From Pleurodeles waltl (lineage: Eukaryota > Chordata > Amphibia > Caudata > Salamandridae): a DNA stretch of 64,000 bases. Position numbers and translations under genes: made by a program. Position 1 is the stretch's first letter. Every line of letters begins with the position of its first letter. The DNA is taken from contig NC_090443.1 of the NCBI RefSeq assembly GCF_031143425.1, forward strand, positions 1,053,506,554-1,053,570,553. The letters run 5' to 3'. The notes beneath the pieces were generated by a model. The model saw only the letters and a program-made list of their open reading frames with translations. It was not told the origin of the DNA and searched no databases. Below, in pieces: positions 1 to 11,124 of the stretch.

Positions 1-248
1 ACAGTGAAATACGCGACGGGTGCAACTGCACCCGTCGCACAGCTTCCACTCCGCCGGCTCGATTCCGAGCCGGCTTCATCGTGGAAGCCTCTTTCCCGCT
101 GGGCTGGCTGGCGGTCTGAAGGCGACCGCCCGCCAGCCCAGCGGGAAAGTCAGAATTACCGCCGCGGTCTTTCGACCGCGGAACGGTAACCTGACGGCGG
201 GACTTTGGCGGGCGGCCTCCGCCGCCCGCCAAGGTCAGAATGAGGGCC
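1..248. mobile_element. Harbinger-type MITE, right part only
   Basis: The segment is a chain of GC-rich hairpins. Arms include GCCGGCTCG/CGAGCCGGC near 52-87 and CCCGCTGGGCTGG/CCAGCCCAGCGGG near 97-146. It ends in CCAAGGTCAGAATGAGGGCC, closely matching the end of the complete MITE at 31268-31396. The left end lies outside the window. No coding capacity is visible. The DNA after 248 reads as DIRS-like coding sequence, so the MITE sits inside a DIRS copy. Assignment to Harbinger rests on the shared terminal pattern (TCATT...GAC...GGCGG) with the autonomous element at 36431-45221. Confidence 0.7.
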
Positions 249-724
249 ATAGACATTTGCCACAAGAGAAATTGCAAAATGCCCAAACTTTGCTTTGAGA
301 ATGTGGGAACCAAACTTGTTGGGCAGTGCCCATTGGATCGACTGGTTGAAAAGTTTTATCTATGCCTTTCCTCTGAACCCATAAATTCCAATAGTACTAG
401 CCAAGTTCAAAGCACTGGATGTCTTAATGTTTCTAATAGCGCCAGCATGACCCAGACAGTGGTGGTATCCAGAGCTACTTCACCTTTCCACTAGACCACA
501 CAAGACCACACAAGAGGGTGCAGTGCAAACACAACCATCTGTTGAGGATGCAAGGAAAGATTTTTCACCCCCAGCGGGCACTCTTTGAATTTGAGGGCAG
601 AGCTCCAGAAATCACTCAATACGGACATTTATTCCTTCCTCCAGACTATGCGCATTCCCAAATAAGGGAAACGTCCAAGCACAAGAGCACCTTACGCTTT
701 TAACTGGAAACTTTTTGTCACCTG
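249..724 (+). pseudogene. DIRS-like pol fragment (region downstream of RNase H)
   Basis: With frame changes, the plus strand reads through motifs typical of the DIRS pol region between RNase H and the tyrosine recombinase: a segment like IDWLKSFIYAFPLNP, then IPIVLAKFKALDV, then FLIAPA and PRQWWYPELLHLST (about 325-495). Stops and frame breaks show it is dead. The same motif series recurs at 31397-31600 in another DIRS copy, which supports the call. The end near 724 is set by the start of another repeat. Confidence 0.65.
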
Positions 725-1231
725 GGGCCAGATGTAGGAAATTCCAGCTTTGCAACTCGCAAATTGCGAGTCTGAGCGGCTCGCAATTTGCGTGTCGCAA
801 AGCCTGACACCATCTGTGAGTCGCAAGAGGGTCGCAAAGGCCCCCCTCATTAATATTGATGAGGTGGGTCACAATTTGCGACCCCCTTGCGAGTCGCAGC
901 ACTCACAGGGATGGTGGCCTGCTCGAGACAGCAGACCACCATGACTGTGACTGCTTTTAAATAAAGCTGTTTTTTTTTTGTAATGCAGCCCATTTTCCTT
1001 AAAGGAAAACGAGATCCATTACAAACGAAAAAATGAAACGTGTCAGTTTCATTTTTTCAGAGCAGGCAGTGGTCCATAGGGCCACTGCCTGCTCTGAAAA
1101 AATGTTTTCAGGGCCATTCACAAAGGGGAAGGGGTCCCATGGGGATCCCTTCCCTTTTGCAAATGGGTTACCATTAGTGTGACACTGGTGGTAACTGCGA
1201 ATTGCTTTGCGACCGCGTTCGTACAATTCAT
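725..1231. mobile_element. Hairpin-rich non-autonomous DNA element
   Basis: The segment interrupts DIRS-like sequence. It starts with repeats of a CTCGCAAATTGCGAG-type palindrome and ends with a diverged inverted version (GCGAATTGCTTTGCGACCGCG). Inside are two overlapping perfect hairpins: arms 1027-1039/1046-1058 (13 bp) and 1051-1072/1082-1103 (22 bp). An imperfect GGGGAAGGGG/CCCTTCCC hairpin follows near 1120-1160. There is no ORF with recognisable domains. The superfamily is uncertain and no clear target duplication was found. Confidence 0.5.
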
Positions 1232-1740
1232 CTCAATAAATGTACATTTAACTGACATAACAGAATATAGATAAAGGCCATATCAAAGACCCTTTTTTGC
1301 TACACCACTTGTTAAAGACTTCTTCCAAGGATTGAAATACACATTTCCTCCTATTAGCCTACTTCTCCTAGGGAATTAAATCTACTGTTATCCAAATTAA
1401 TAGCTCCTCCTTTTGAGGATTTAGAATTATACTCAGGAATGCCTTTTGTCAGATGCTGCATTGTGGTCGCATTATATTGATTAGATGCCTTTTATGGTCC
1501 AGACAAATCCAGTAAAAAGCAGGCCTGTGATATCTTTTAACGAAGGTAACTAATTCGAAGGACATTGAGGTGGTTACCTCCATCTAAAGAATGATTGATT
1601 TTTAATATCTGAAGAAAAAGTGTTGTGGGATCCCCGCAAATGAACAGGAATATTCTGTGTTAATGACTTCAGTGAAGCTATCTAAGATGCAGAACTAGGA
1701 ATATAAGTAAGTAACTTTTCCATTTCTAAAGAGCTCCACC
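1232..1740 (+). pseudogene. DIRS-like tyrosine recombinase fragment and 3' region
   Basis: Around 1310-1450 the plus strand encodes, with stops, a GLKYTFPP...PPFEDLE pattern like the middle of DIRS tyrosine recombinases. The tail at about 1620-1720 (GGGATCCCCGC, TTAATGACTTCAGTG, AAGTAAGTAACTTTTCC) resembles 22100-22230, which follows another DIRS copy. I therefore read it as the shared 3' region of the family. It continues the fragment at 249-724 across the inserted repeat. No intact catalytic domain remains. Confidence 0.5.
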
Positions 1741-2472
1741 GTCCACTCTAGACATCATCACTGCTTGTCAAGTGATGTGACATGAGTGGTAGTGGAAAGA
1801 AGAATGCAACAAGGTGACTGTAGACCTTGTATTTCCTATGGTCTCTAAGTTTTAGAAAGAACTGGAGATTATAGGGTTCCCAGGCCTGAATAGTGCAACT
1901 GTCGCTTCCAAGAAAAGTGAGAGAAAGTGTGAGTGTTTGGCGTTTGCAGGACATTCTGAGTAGGAAAACAACTGCTGGCACCAAAGCAAGAAACACCACA
2001 CTGATTTCCCCTGGATCTCTAGTTTAGTGATATGCCCAGTGTTCTTAGGTATTCTGGCTGACCCTGATCTCAAATACTGCAGCCATCCTTCAGTCTCCTA
2101 AGGAAACAACGAATATGTTATTGGGCAATAGTTCATAGGTCACTCTGAGCCAGGTCCGAATAGTGCAACTGTGCTTCCAAGAAAAGTGAGAGAAAGTGTG
2201 AGGGCTTGGTGTTTGCAGGGCATTCTGGGTAGATAAAACTGCTGTACCAAAGCAAGACACACCTCACTGAATTCTGCTGGGTCTCCATTTTAGTGAGATG
2301 CCCAGTGTTGCTAGGGTTTCCTGAGTTCTGGCCGACCCTGATCTCAAATACTGGAGCCATCCTTCAGTTTCCTGTGGAAACAAAACACATTTTTGGGCAA
2401 TAGTTCATAGAGCATTCTGAGTATGAAAATGAGCAAGGATCTTGCAAGCACATCTCTCTGAGTACTATAAGA
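1741..2472. repeat. Diverged tandem duplication, unit about 270 bp
   Basis: Two consecutive copies are recognisable. One starts near 1881 (CAGGCCTGAATAGTGCAACT) and one near 2152 (CAGGTCCGAATAGTGCAACT). Both continue through AAGAAAAGTGAGAGAAAGTGTGAG, a TTTAGTGATATGCCCAGTGTT-type segment, and CCCTGATCTCAAATACTG. Each ends with GGGCAATAGTTCATAG (about 2125 and 2395). Copy 2 has small indels relative to copy 1. The short ORFs on the minus strand are shadows of the repeat. Nothing else is recognised here. Confidence 0.65.
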
Positions 2473-3140
2473 CAATGTTTCCTAAGCTGTGGGTGGATCG
2501 TGAGCTGATTTTTGGTGGGTCCAGAAAGTCAGAGCAATAAATAAAGATGCCTTTAACTTCTGGGTTTAACTTGTCACATGCACTGGTGAGTCAAAGACAG
2601 AGGTCAAATGTCAGGCTGCTCCTTCTTTTAACAAGTGGTTTTGGTGTTTACTTTCCTTTCTTTGACTGCAAAGTGAGAGTAGTTTTTATGTAAATTATGT
2701 GACAATGTGGTATGTTGTTTTGTTCGACACACAACAATACCTAAAATACCTGTAAATGAACTGTATGTATCCAGAAGTTGGGAAAACAAAAATTAAGCCT
2801 TTTTTGGTAAGTCTTGAGTGTGCTGGAAACAGAGATTTTAATAGGGTCAATACAATTGCTTGGTGGTCCACAAATGATAAATATTCACAGAAATCTAATT
2901 GTCACTCATTAACAGGTGTGTGCTATATAGTTGTATCTATACAACGGACTGTATGTCAGTGCAAATTTCCAAGCCATTTAAATGGAAAATATGCTGTCTG
3001 TAATTGACAATGTGCTACCACACAATACTTTATATATATTAAAAAAAACACCCCACCTCATGTCCATTAAAGTAGGTGGGCCGCAAACGTGTTTTGTTCT
3101 AAAAAGTGGGTCATACCTCTAAAGAGTTTGGGAACCACTG
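2473..3140. mobile_element. hAT-type MITE
   Basis: The left end CAATGTTTCCTAAGCTGTGG and the right end (reverse complement CAGTGGTTCCCAAACTCTTT) form terminal inverted repeats of the CAGTGGTTCCCAAACTG type, common in vertebrate hAT/Charlie elements. The flanking 8-mers CTATAAGA (2465-2472) and CTGTAGGG (3141-3148) agree at 5 of 8 positions, as expected for an old hAT target duplication. The 668-bp interior is AT-rich and has no transposase ORF, so the element is non-autonomous and old. Confidence 0.7.
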
Positions 3141-3718
3141 CTGTAGGGTATCTAGCTGTTAGAAATACCTTCAGTTGATAGGGTTCCCTGGGTGCTAGCC
3201 ATGCTATCCCCAAACACCGTAGACAACCCAATGGGAACTGGTTTGTATGTCAAAATAGTGCCAGCAGCAGTACCACGTTTTATAGCCACTATATAATATA
3301 ATGCACTACAATATTGATAGCATGAATATCAACAGCACAAAAGCATTGCAACATCCAACACCAAAACAAAGTAAATAAAAACATCACATTCCAAATCTCA
3401 CATTGGAACTGGCAAAACTATTGTCAAAATAAATACATAAAAAAATCAGCAAATGTGCAACAAACCAAATCAATATGCAACTTAGACCCAACTCAATCAC
3501 ATATATTCATTTATAAGTAATGTCCAACTAATTAGGTGAAAAAAACAAATACATTATTTAACCAATGAGACTTCAACATACAACAGTTAAACCCCAAAAA
3601 ACTTCATTAATGATTGATATGATTAAATAAAGTAAAGTACAAGCAATAATAACTTCTGTCAAACCTGCCAGAGGAGAGATTAGAATGTCAGTCTGCACAA
3701 ATGAACTATTTAATCTCC
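3141..3718. other. Unclassified AT-rich sequence, possible LTR remnant
   Basis: A TGTTAGAAATACC start at 3157 has the look of an LTR terminus, but no matching end was found before the element-A LTR at 3719. The interior is AT-rich with no recognisable coding domain. I can say nothing further about it. Confidence 0.3.
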
Positions 3719-6145
3719 TGTAGGAGCCTGGTCCTTTGTGTAGTGTGCAAAACTAGGCACACTGTGCATGGGATCCAGGAAACCACACGTTGGTTTCCAG
3801 AGCTAAAAAGTAGCTCCAATTTTTATGGTAGCTGGTCGAGCAGTTAGGCTAATCCAGGAGATGTGCTCTGTATTTGCTGTATTCACAAATCCAGTCATGC
3901 ACCACACACACTCAATGAATAACTCGAGACCAGAATTTATAAAAAATACTTCAGACTTTTTGTATATATTTTATGACCAAGATCTTTAAGATATGTTAAG
4001 TACTTTTTGAGATATGACTTTTCAAAGTTTTGATGAAGTTAGTCTTTGTAAAAATGCATAAAAAATTGTAAAGTTTGGTTACCAGTCTCTTCTTTTGCAG
4101 GATGGTCGCAGCGGTCGGTGGGCTCCGGTGGGAGCAAGATTGGAAAGTCTCTTGGCACATGCATAGGGCCACCTGGAGGGGCCACTTGGAAAAGCAGCTG
4201 GTTTGCAGATTTAAAGTTGGTGCCTGTGGGTCCCCTTGGGCTGTTAAGGTCACAAGGGGTTGGGCACCAGGGACACACAGCAGATCCCACGATGCAAGGC
4301 TCAGGGCAGCTAGGTGCAGGGCGTTTTGGAGGTCTTCAATGCTGTCCGCAAAGGGACCCTTTGGAGCTGGAGGTAAGTCTTCTTCTTGGGGTCTTGCAGG
4401 ATGCCTCAGGCGCTCTGGTGGGAGATCTGGGGTGTCACTGAAGTCCCTCGACTGGTGCTTCCTCCTGCTCCAGTTGCAGCTCTGGGGAGCTGTTTTTGGT
4501 GGTGTTTGACGTGCACTGACCAGTACCCTGGGGTATTGGCCCAACTCGTCACGGAAGAATGTTGTGCCACCAAACTTGGCACAATTGCAGGTCTCGTCTG
4601 GGCTGTCGTTGGTGTATCGTCGGGCCTGGCTGCGTCTTCCGGTTGCGGATATATCGTCTGGCCATTTAAGTGGCCTTCACCCGTTTGTAGGTTCCTTACA
4701 GGTTCCTTTGTTTTTTGAGTGGTGCCTCCACTCAGAAGGGAGATCTTGGACTATTTGCGAAGCCTTTAGGACATCGGGGTCTTTTCAGGTCGGTCCAGTG
4801 GTCAGCTCCTCCGCAGCGGCGATTGATGGAAATCTGGTGCAGCGAACAGGGTTCTTGGAGCCTCTTCTGGTGCAGCAGGTCCTCTGTTCTCGTCATGGCG
4901 GGTTCTTTGGTGCTATCTTCTTTTCTTCCTGATTAGTCTAGTTTCTTGGTCTAGGGAGCCCACTAAATACTGAATTTAGAGGGTGTTTTAGGGGGAACCT
5001 GGTAGTGTCCAATGGGACACTTACCCTTGGGTTGCTACACCCTCTACAGTGGCCACTTGCTGTGAGAAGGGTCACTTCCCTAAACCTCATTGGCTATTTT
5101 CCTGCCATCGAACATGAAGGAAAAAAAGCCCCTAGGAGTTGTGCAAGCTCAGTGAGGCTACTCATCCTACCCTTTGTCTGGTTTCCTGCCTTTGCTCCTG
5201 CCAAAAGTGGGGGTTTGCAAAGGGGGAAGCCACCTGCTGCTAGCAGAAGACCTGTAGGCTCGAGCTTCAGGGGGCAGTAGCCCTTTGAAGCTCACCGCCA
5301 GGGTGTTGCACGTTCCTGAGGTAGGGGGTGTTAGCTCCTCCACCCAGGAAGGGCATTGTTTTACAAACCAGAGAGCCATGACTCTCTCCCAGGTTTGTAC
5401 ATTGGCTGTCTGGAAGTGGCAGGCTGGATGGAACCAGTCAGCAACTATGCCAGTTTAGGTTATCTTTTGCAGGGGGCACCTCTAAGGTGACCCCTGGGTA
5501 CATTTAGGGGTAAATCCAATACTGGTACCAGTTTCTATTTAACATTCTGAGTTGTTTGATACCAAACAACCCAGGGTGCAGAGTGGCCATCATGTAGCTG
5601 GGGAACTCGTGTTTGACCAGTGTCCGGTACATGTACTTAAAATGTCTGCTCTGTTCATTCACTTTGTCCCAGGTTTGACAAGGACACAGGTGGGCATACT
5701 GGTCATGCAATTATGCCCTCACATATAGTCTGGTGCACCCTGCCTTAGGGCTGTAAGGCCTACCAGAAGGGTGACTTAACCATAACATATGCAGTGTAGG
5801 GGGGACAGGGCGCACAAGGATTGTGCCATGTCGAGTTTGTCTTTTTAGGGTTGCCCAAGTACGCCCAGCCTGCACTGGCAGTGCTGGGTGCATCTGGGTG
5901 CAGGGTCCTAGAGGGTGGCACAATCAGTGTTGCTGCCTCCAGGGGCCTACTCATACTATCCCATGCCCTGGGTACTGGGTTACCCATTTACTAGGGTCTT
6001 ACAGTGATTTGTAAGAGTGTATCCAATTGTGCCAAGCATCACTATAGATTTAGGGAAAGAGTTGTAGCCCAGGGAACCTGGTTAGCAGGGTCCCTGAGCA
6101 CTACCAACTTCTAGGACACATCAACATCAGGCAAAAAGTCTCACA
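3719..6145 (-). repeat. LTR of Gypsy element A (3' LTR)
   Basis: On the minus strand the LTR starts TGTGAGACTTTTTGCC at 6145, immediately after a purine-rich tract. It ends at 3719 with the complement of TGTAGGAGCCTGG, giving about 2.43 kb. Stretches align with the solo LTR pieces at 36267-36430, 45222-46935 and 50013-50759; for example, CACACACTCAATGA near 3905 matches the CACACTCAG/TGACTTA site where the Harbinger element inserted. Many small open frames here are non-coding shadows. The position relative to RNase H and the PPT identifies it as the 3' LTR of a minus-strand element. Confidence 0.75.
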
Positions 6146-6170
6146 CTACCCCCCCAAAAGAAAGAGGATG
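6146..6170 (-). other. Polypurine tract of element A
   Basis: Directly upstream of the 3' LTR, the minus strand reads CTTTCTTTTGGGGGGGTAG before TGTGAGAC. A G-rich tract touching the LTR start is the usual plus-strand priming site of LTR retrotransposons. Element B has an equivalent at 55479-55497. Confidence 0.7.
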
Positions 6171-6290
6171 AGACCACCCTTTCCCTTCATCTTCTAAGTA
6201 GAAGAACCTGGAGAGGCCATCTGCACTGGTATGGGCAGTCCCAGGTCCATGTTCCACTTTAAAGTCCATCCCCTGTAGGGAAATGGACCA

Positions 6291-7479
6291 CTAAAGCAGT
6301 TTGGGATTGTCACCTTTCATTTGTTGTAGCCATCTGAGAGGCCTGTGGTCAGTCTGAACAGTGAAGTAAGAGCCAAACACGTATGGCCTCAACTTCTTCA
6401 GAGCCCAAATCACAGCAAAGGCTTTCCTCTCTATGGCACTCCATTTTTGTTCCCCAGGGAGTAGCTTTTTCCTAATAAAAGCAACTGGCTGGTCGTGTCC
6501 ATCATCATTCCTCTGGGAAAGGACTGCTCCTATCCCCATCTCTGAAGCATCTGTCTGGACTATGAATTCCCTAGAGTAGTCTGGTGCTTGTAGTACTGGA
6601 GCAGATCACATTGATTTCTTCAGAGTGTCAAAGGCCTCTTGAGAACTCACTGATCTTTCTGTGCAATATTTCGGAGGTGAGTTCTGTGAGGGGGACAACT
6701 ATTGTGCCATAATCCTTCACAAAGCTCTTATAATATCCAGTTAGGCCAAGGAATACCCTGACTTGTGTCAGGGTTGTAGGAGTTTCCCAAGTCAGAATAG
6801 TCTGAATCTTGGGTTGTAGAGGTTGTACTTGGCCTCCTAGGTGGCCCAGGTACACAACTCACCCCTGCCCTATCTGGCTCTCCCTGGTGTTGAAAGTGAG
6901 GCCTGCCTTCTGAAAAGCCTCAAGGACCTTCCCAAAGTAGATCAGGTGATCCTGCCAGGTGAACCTATAGACAGCTATGTCATCTAAGTTAGCTGCACTA
7001 AAAGTTGCAAGTCCAGCAAGGACTTGGTTCACCAACCTTTGGAAGGTGGCAGGTGCATTTCTGAGTCCAAAGGGCATAACAGTGAACTGATAATGCCCAA
7101 TAGGAGTAGAAAATGCTGACCTCTCATTTGCTTCTGGGGTCCGGCCAGTCTGCCAGTACCCTGATGTTACATTACAAGTACTCAGGTACTTAACTGCCCC
7201 TAATATGTCAATGAGCTCATCAGCTCTTGGGATTGGGTGTGCATCTGTCTTGGTTACTGAGTTGAGGCCCCTGTATTCCATACAAAACCTAATTTCTTTC
7301 TTGTCACCCTTGGAGTGAGGTTTGGGGACTAACATTACTGAGCTAGCCCACGATCTCTCTGAAGGTTCAATGACACCCAAATCCAACATTTTCTTGACCT
7401 CAGCTTCTATGCTTTCTCTGACATGGTCAGGCTGCCTGTTTGTTTTTGACAGGCAGGCTGTCACCAGTGTCTGCATCAT
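6291..7479 (-). pseudogene. pol: Element A reverse transcriptase and RNase H
   Basis: Three frames cover this region: RT palm at 7479-6859, RT connection at 6855-6628 and RNase H at 6539-6291. RT motifs include the ERSWASSVMLVPKP segment, RFCMEYRGLN, VMPFGLRNAPATFQRL and the catalytic box as NLDD, so the aspartate pair survives although the preceding residue is N instead of Y. The connection has FLGLTGYYKSFVKDYG. RNase H retains WSAIERKAFAVIWALKKLRPYVFG and VQTDHRPL. Frame breaks between the pieces make it a pseudogene. It lies downstream of integrase, at the 3' end of pol. Confidence 0.85.
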
Positions 7480-7562
7480 GGGTACAGCAAGTTTGTTTTC
7501 TCAGGGGTCAGAGAAAATAGCTCAGCATACTGGTTGAAGACTTTCCTGCAATCAGTCTGCTG

Positions 7563-8700
7563 TTATTCTGAGAGGGTGCCGAACAAGACCACTCTATCTA
7601 CAGAACCATCTTGTGTATGGCTGGAGAGGAGCTCAGGGAGAGGTTCACTGTCATCTTCATGTCCCTTATCTGTAACCATGAGCATGATCACATCAGCTCT
7701 GTCATAAAAGGTTTTTAGGGGGTTGACATGTATGATTCTTTTGGGGTTTTTGCAATGCCCTAGGCCAGCTGGATAAGTGACCTCCACCTTTTTTTCAAGA
7801 ACGAGATAAGGTCCAGACCATTTGTCCTGGACGGCCCTTGGAGCAACCGGCTCCAACCCTGCTGCCCTGGCTGAACTCCACCATAGCAGCTTTTTGGTTA
7901 TACCTGTGCTTTTGAAGCTCGTGGCTGGCCTGGAGATTTTTGCTGGCTTTCTCCATGTACTCAGCCATTCTATAACGTAGGGCAAGCACATAGTCCACAA
8001 TATCCTGTTTGGGCTCTTTGAGAGGTCTCTCAAAGCCTTCCCTCTCAAGACTCAGTGGTCCCCTAACAGGGTGCTCAAACAAATGTTCCAAGGGTGACAA
8101 ACCCACTGCCTTCTGTGTCACTTCCCTGTAGGCAAACAGCAGGAAAGGGAGTAGGACATCCCATCTCCTTCTGAGCTTTTCAGGAAGTCCTCCAATCATG
8201 CCTTTTAGGAGTTGGTTAAACCTTTCTACCAAACCATTTGTTTGTGGATAGTATGGGGTAGTGAATTTATGTGTTACTCCACACTCCTGCCACATGTGTT
8301 TTAAGTATGGAGACATAAGGTTTGCCCCTCTGTCTGATACTACCTCCTTAGGGATCCCAATCCTGGTAAAGATACCCAGGAGGGCTTTGGCCACAGCAGG
8401 TGCAGTGATTGTCCTAAGGCGAATAGCCTCAGGATACCTAGTGGCATGATCCACTATCATTAAGATATATCTATGTCCTGATGCTGTTGGAGGGTCAAGG
8501 GGGGCAACAATGTCAACCCCTACCCTTTCAAAGGGAATCGCAATCACAGGCAGTGGTACTAAGGGGGCCTTTAAGTGCCAACCCGCTTTGCCACTGGCCT
8601 GGCAGGTGGGCAGGACTGACAAATGTCCTTCACTTTTTGGGACATCCCTGGCCCATAGAAGTGGTTAACTAACCTACTTCAAGTTTTGTTGTGGCCCAGA
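7563..8700 (-). pseudogene. pol: Element A integrase
   Basis: The core is open at 8622-7795. It starts after the zinc-binding remnant with CQASGKAGW and carries the DDE core: VGVDIVAPLD (first Asp), VVSDRGANLMSPY (second Asp) and QTNGLVERFNQLLKG (Glu). The C-terminal part, KWSGPYLVLEKKVEV followed by IHVNPLKTFYDRAD, continues in another frame at 8048-7563. The piece is frameshifted but conserved with element B's integrase. It lies upstream of RT on the coding strand, which is the key architectural feature of this element. Confidence 0.85.
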
Positions 8701-9390
8701 TGCACTGCTAGGGGGATGTCATGGGCTAGAGTGAGGAGACACTCTCTGAACATCTGGGGCACTACCACCCTCCTGGTTGCACCAGGCTTAAGGTCTCGCG
8801 CCTCAGTCTACAGGAGACCCTCCTCCCAGTAAACCCTTTGGGTACCACTGACATTTCCTAGCTCCTCCTGAGCAGCTTGCTGTCTCAGGCCTTCAAGGGT
8901 GGGACAGTCCCTTTGTACCCGGCACAGATCTTCCCTAGAGGGTCCCCCTGGGCCCAAGAGCTCTGGCCGGTAAGGCCCAAGCTCTTCAGACTCAGTTCTC
9001 TCTAAGGTGGGTGGCTCCTCCTCCTGAGAAAAAGGGTCCTGGCTTTAGATCTGTTTGGAAGCTGGTCCCCTAGTCTTCCTGCCTTTTCTATTGGGAAGCT
9101 GGTCCACTATTTCATGATGCAGGAAAGAGGCTAAAGGGCGACTAAAATGCAAAAACCCAGTCTTTATGCAAGAGCATAATTCATGCATTGTGTTTATATC
9201 CAGTGGGTTAACCTTTTGCATTGCAGAGTTTAACCTTGAAAAAACACTATTAATGATGTTTGCAAATAATGTTCATTTGCAAGGTATTGCTGCAGGCTTA
9301 CTGAGTGTGTTAGGGTGTGGTCCCTTTCTAGGACCTTCTAGAAGCTTTCCCTGCAGCATGACTGGGTGTAGTTGTGGGCTGGGCCAGACT

Positions 9391-9400
9391 CTATATAAGG
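9391..9400 (+). promoter_or_regulatory. TATA-box-like core promoter
   Basis: CTATATAAGG lies about 20-30 bp upstream of a CCAGCCCAGCTCCACATGC stretch that could hold a start site. It is preceded by GGGCTGGGCC. The arrangement is that of a TATA-driven pol II promoter reading to the right, as in an LTR U3/R junction. Prediction only. Confidence 0.4.
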
Positions 9401-9639
9401 GAGCCAGCCCAGCTCCACATGCTCACTATTCAGAAGTCCCGGTGCAGAGCAGCAGCAACTTCCTGAGCTCCTGTTCCGGAGGCCTACCTTGATGTTTCAG
9501 GCCTTCTCCGCATTATATTGGTGATCCTTGAGCAGGGTGGTAAGGCGGAGGTCGGGCTGGGCCCCCGACCCCGTTCTCAGAGATTCCTGAGTTTTGAGCC
9601 TAGTCGTGGAACTTTCAGAGTACGCGAGTCATTGCTCTC

Positions 9640-10200
9640 ATGTGAAACTTGATGTTCAGATCAGCGACAACTTGCGCGATCATTTCATGGCATTTGCATA
9701 TTCTTGTTAGAATCTGCAGTGTGCGCGATTCATTTCCCGCATGTAAACCTTGGTGTTCAGATCGGCAAAAGCTTGCGCGATCATTTCATGGCATTTGCAT
9801 ATTCTTGTTAGAATCGGCAGTGTGTGCGATTGATTTCCCGCATGTAAACCTTGGTGTTCAGATCGGCAAAAGCTTGCGCGATCATTTCATGGCATTTGCA
9901 TACTCTTGTTCGAATCGGCAGTGTGCGCGATTCATTTCCCACATGTGAAATTTGGTGTTCAGATCGGCAAAAGCTTGCGCAATCATTTCATGGCATTTGT
10001 ACATTCTTGTTCGAATCGGCAGTGTGCGCGATTCATTTCCCGCATGTAAAAGTTGGTGTTCAGATCGGCAAAACTTTGCGCGATCATTTCTTGGCATTTG
10101 GATATCCTTGTTAGAATTGACAGTGTGTGCGTTTCATTTCCAACATATAAAACTTGATGTTCAGATCAACAACAGTGTGCGCGATCATTTCAGGGCAATT
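9640..10200 (+). repeat. 101-bp tandem repeat, about 5.5 units
   Basis: The phrase TTGGTGTTCAGATCGGCAAA or a close variant starts near 9648, 9749, 9850, 9951, 10052 and 10153, a constant 101-bp step. Each unit contains TTGCGCGATCATTTCATGG, a CATTTGCATATTC-type segment, and GTGTGCGCGATTCATTTCC. Three units have a perfect ATTTGCAT octamer (9692-9699, 9793-9800, 9894-9901). The last units have decayed at that site. Overlapping small ORFs are products of the repeat. Confidence 0.9.
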
Positions 10201-10656
10201 AAAACTTTGATGTGAAGTGTTTGTTGAAGTTCACACATTTATCCTGGGCTTCTGGATTTTCTGTGAAGACGCTAAACTCAAAATGTGACATTCTTTGTGC
10301 GAATTAAGTTCCTAGTACAGTCCCTATTGTTTTCCTGGGAATGTTTTAGATTGCCTTTGTCCTCATGTTTGAAATGCAATGTTTGTTCTGAAACATTATT
10401 CTAGAAGGTTCCTGTATCCCTAGACAGTATGTGACATCTCATGAAAAGCACATAAGAAACATTGTATTAACCATTCTTGATTTGTTTTCCAGGTACCCAG
10501 AGTTCTTCAGGTCTAGTGATAGTAATTTCTTAGGTTATCCTTGATTACAGTATGAGGACGCTTAGAACCATAGTCCAGTAAAAGTAACTGTGATTATATC
10601 TTGATATTGTGTTGTTTAACCTTTTGCTTCCTACAGGTCTCCTTCCTAGCTGTTCC

Positions 10657-11124
10657 CTACCTAATCCCCTTTTCCCCCACTTGGACTCTCTCAGCCTCTG
10701 TGATATTTCTATCAGAGTTTTGGAGCTGTCTAGTGGTGGACATGTTGGGAACGTGCACAGACCCGAGGATCTGGTCTCCCTGACAGCAGCTCTCCTTTTT
10801 CTCTCTGAAGTTTGCTCTGTGCCCTAGTCTTGACACAAGCCCACTGAGGGACCCCAAGCATTGCTGCATGGGTCTTTAGCTCTACCTCAGACCAGGGGGA
10901 TTGCTCCAGGGCATTACCAAGTAGGAAATCTACAGGGATGGATGAGGACACAACCACTTATTTTGCCCTGCTACTCCTCTCCGTTCAAAGTTTACCATAG
11001 CTATGGGGTGGAACTTGGTCTCATTGTCAGCATTGGTGACAGGATAAGATCTCCCTACCAGGAACTGAGTTGAGGTCACCAGGTGCTGAGATGCCATGGT
11101 GATACTAGGCTCTGTATCCCTCAA
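10657..11124 (-). pseudogene. pol: Element A aspartic protease region
   Basis: The minus strand carries SIPVDFLLGN followed by WSEVELKTHAAMLGVPQWA, matching element B's protease tail (DLPVDCLLGN, then WAEVELEARAAMLGIPG). The upstream part is in a second frame (11124-10930, with SITMASQHLVTSTQFLVG). The active-site DTG is not preserved in an open frame. It lies directly downstream of gag, as in Gypsy elements. Confidence 0.7.

Larger units (their letters stand above)
9125..10650 (+). other. Unclassified insertion with promoter-like block
   Basis: This segment interrupts pol of element A between protease and integrase and has no Gypsy similarity. Exact ends are not resolved. The left half has a TATA-like CTATATAAGG at 9391-9400 in a GC-richer context, followed by a GC-rich leader. 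The right half contains the 101-bp tandem repeat at 9640-10200. It could be an LTR or 5' region of another retroelement. No protein domain is visible. Confidence 0.5.

Noticed and set aside
4039..4718. Overlapping ORFs of 83-182 codons on both strands
   Set aside because: They lie in the element A LTR and show no domain; nothing distinguishes them from chance.
9640..10200. Possible CRISPR-like array
   Set aside because: Whole 101-bp units repeat without unique spacers, and the genome is vertebrate-like. The same applies to the 64-bp array at 43665-44348.
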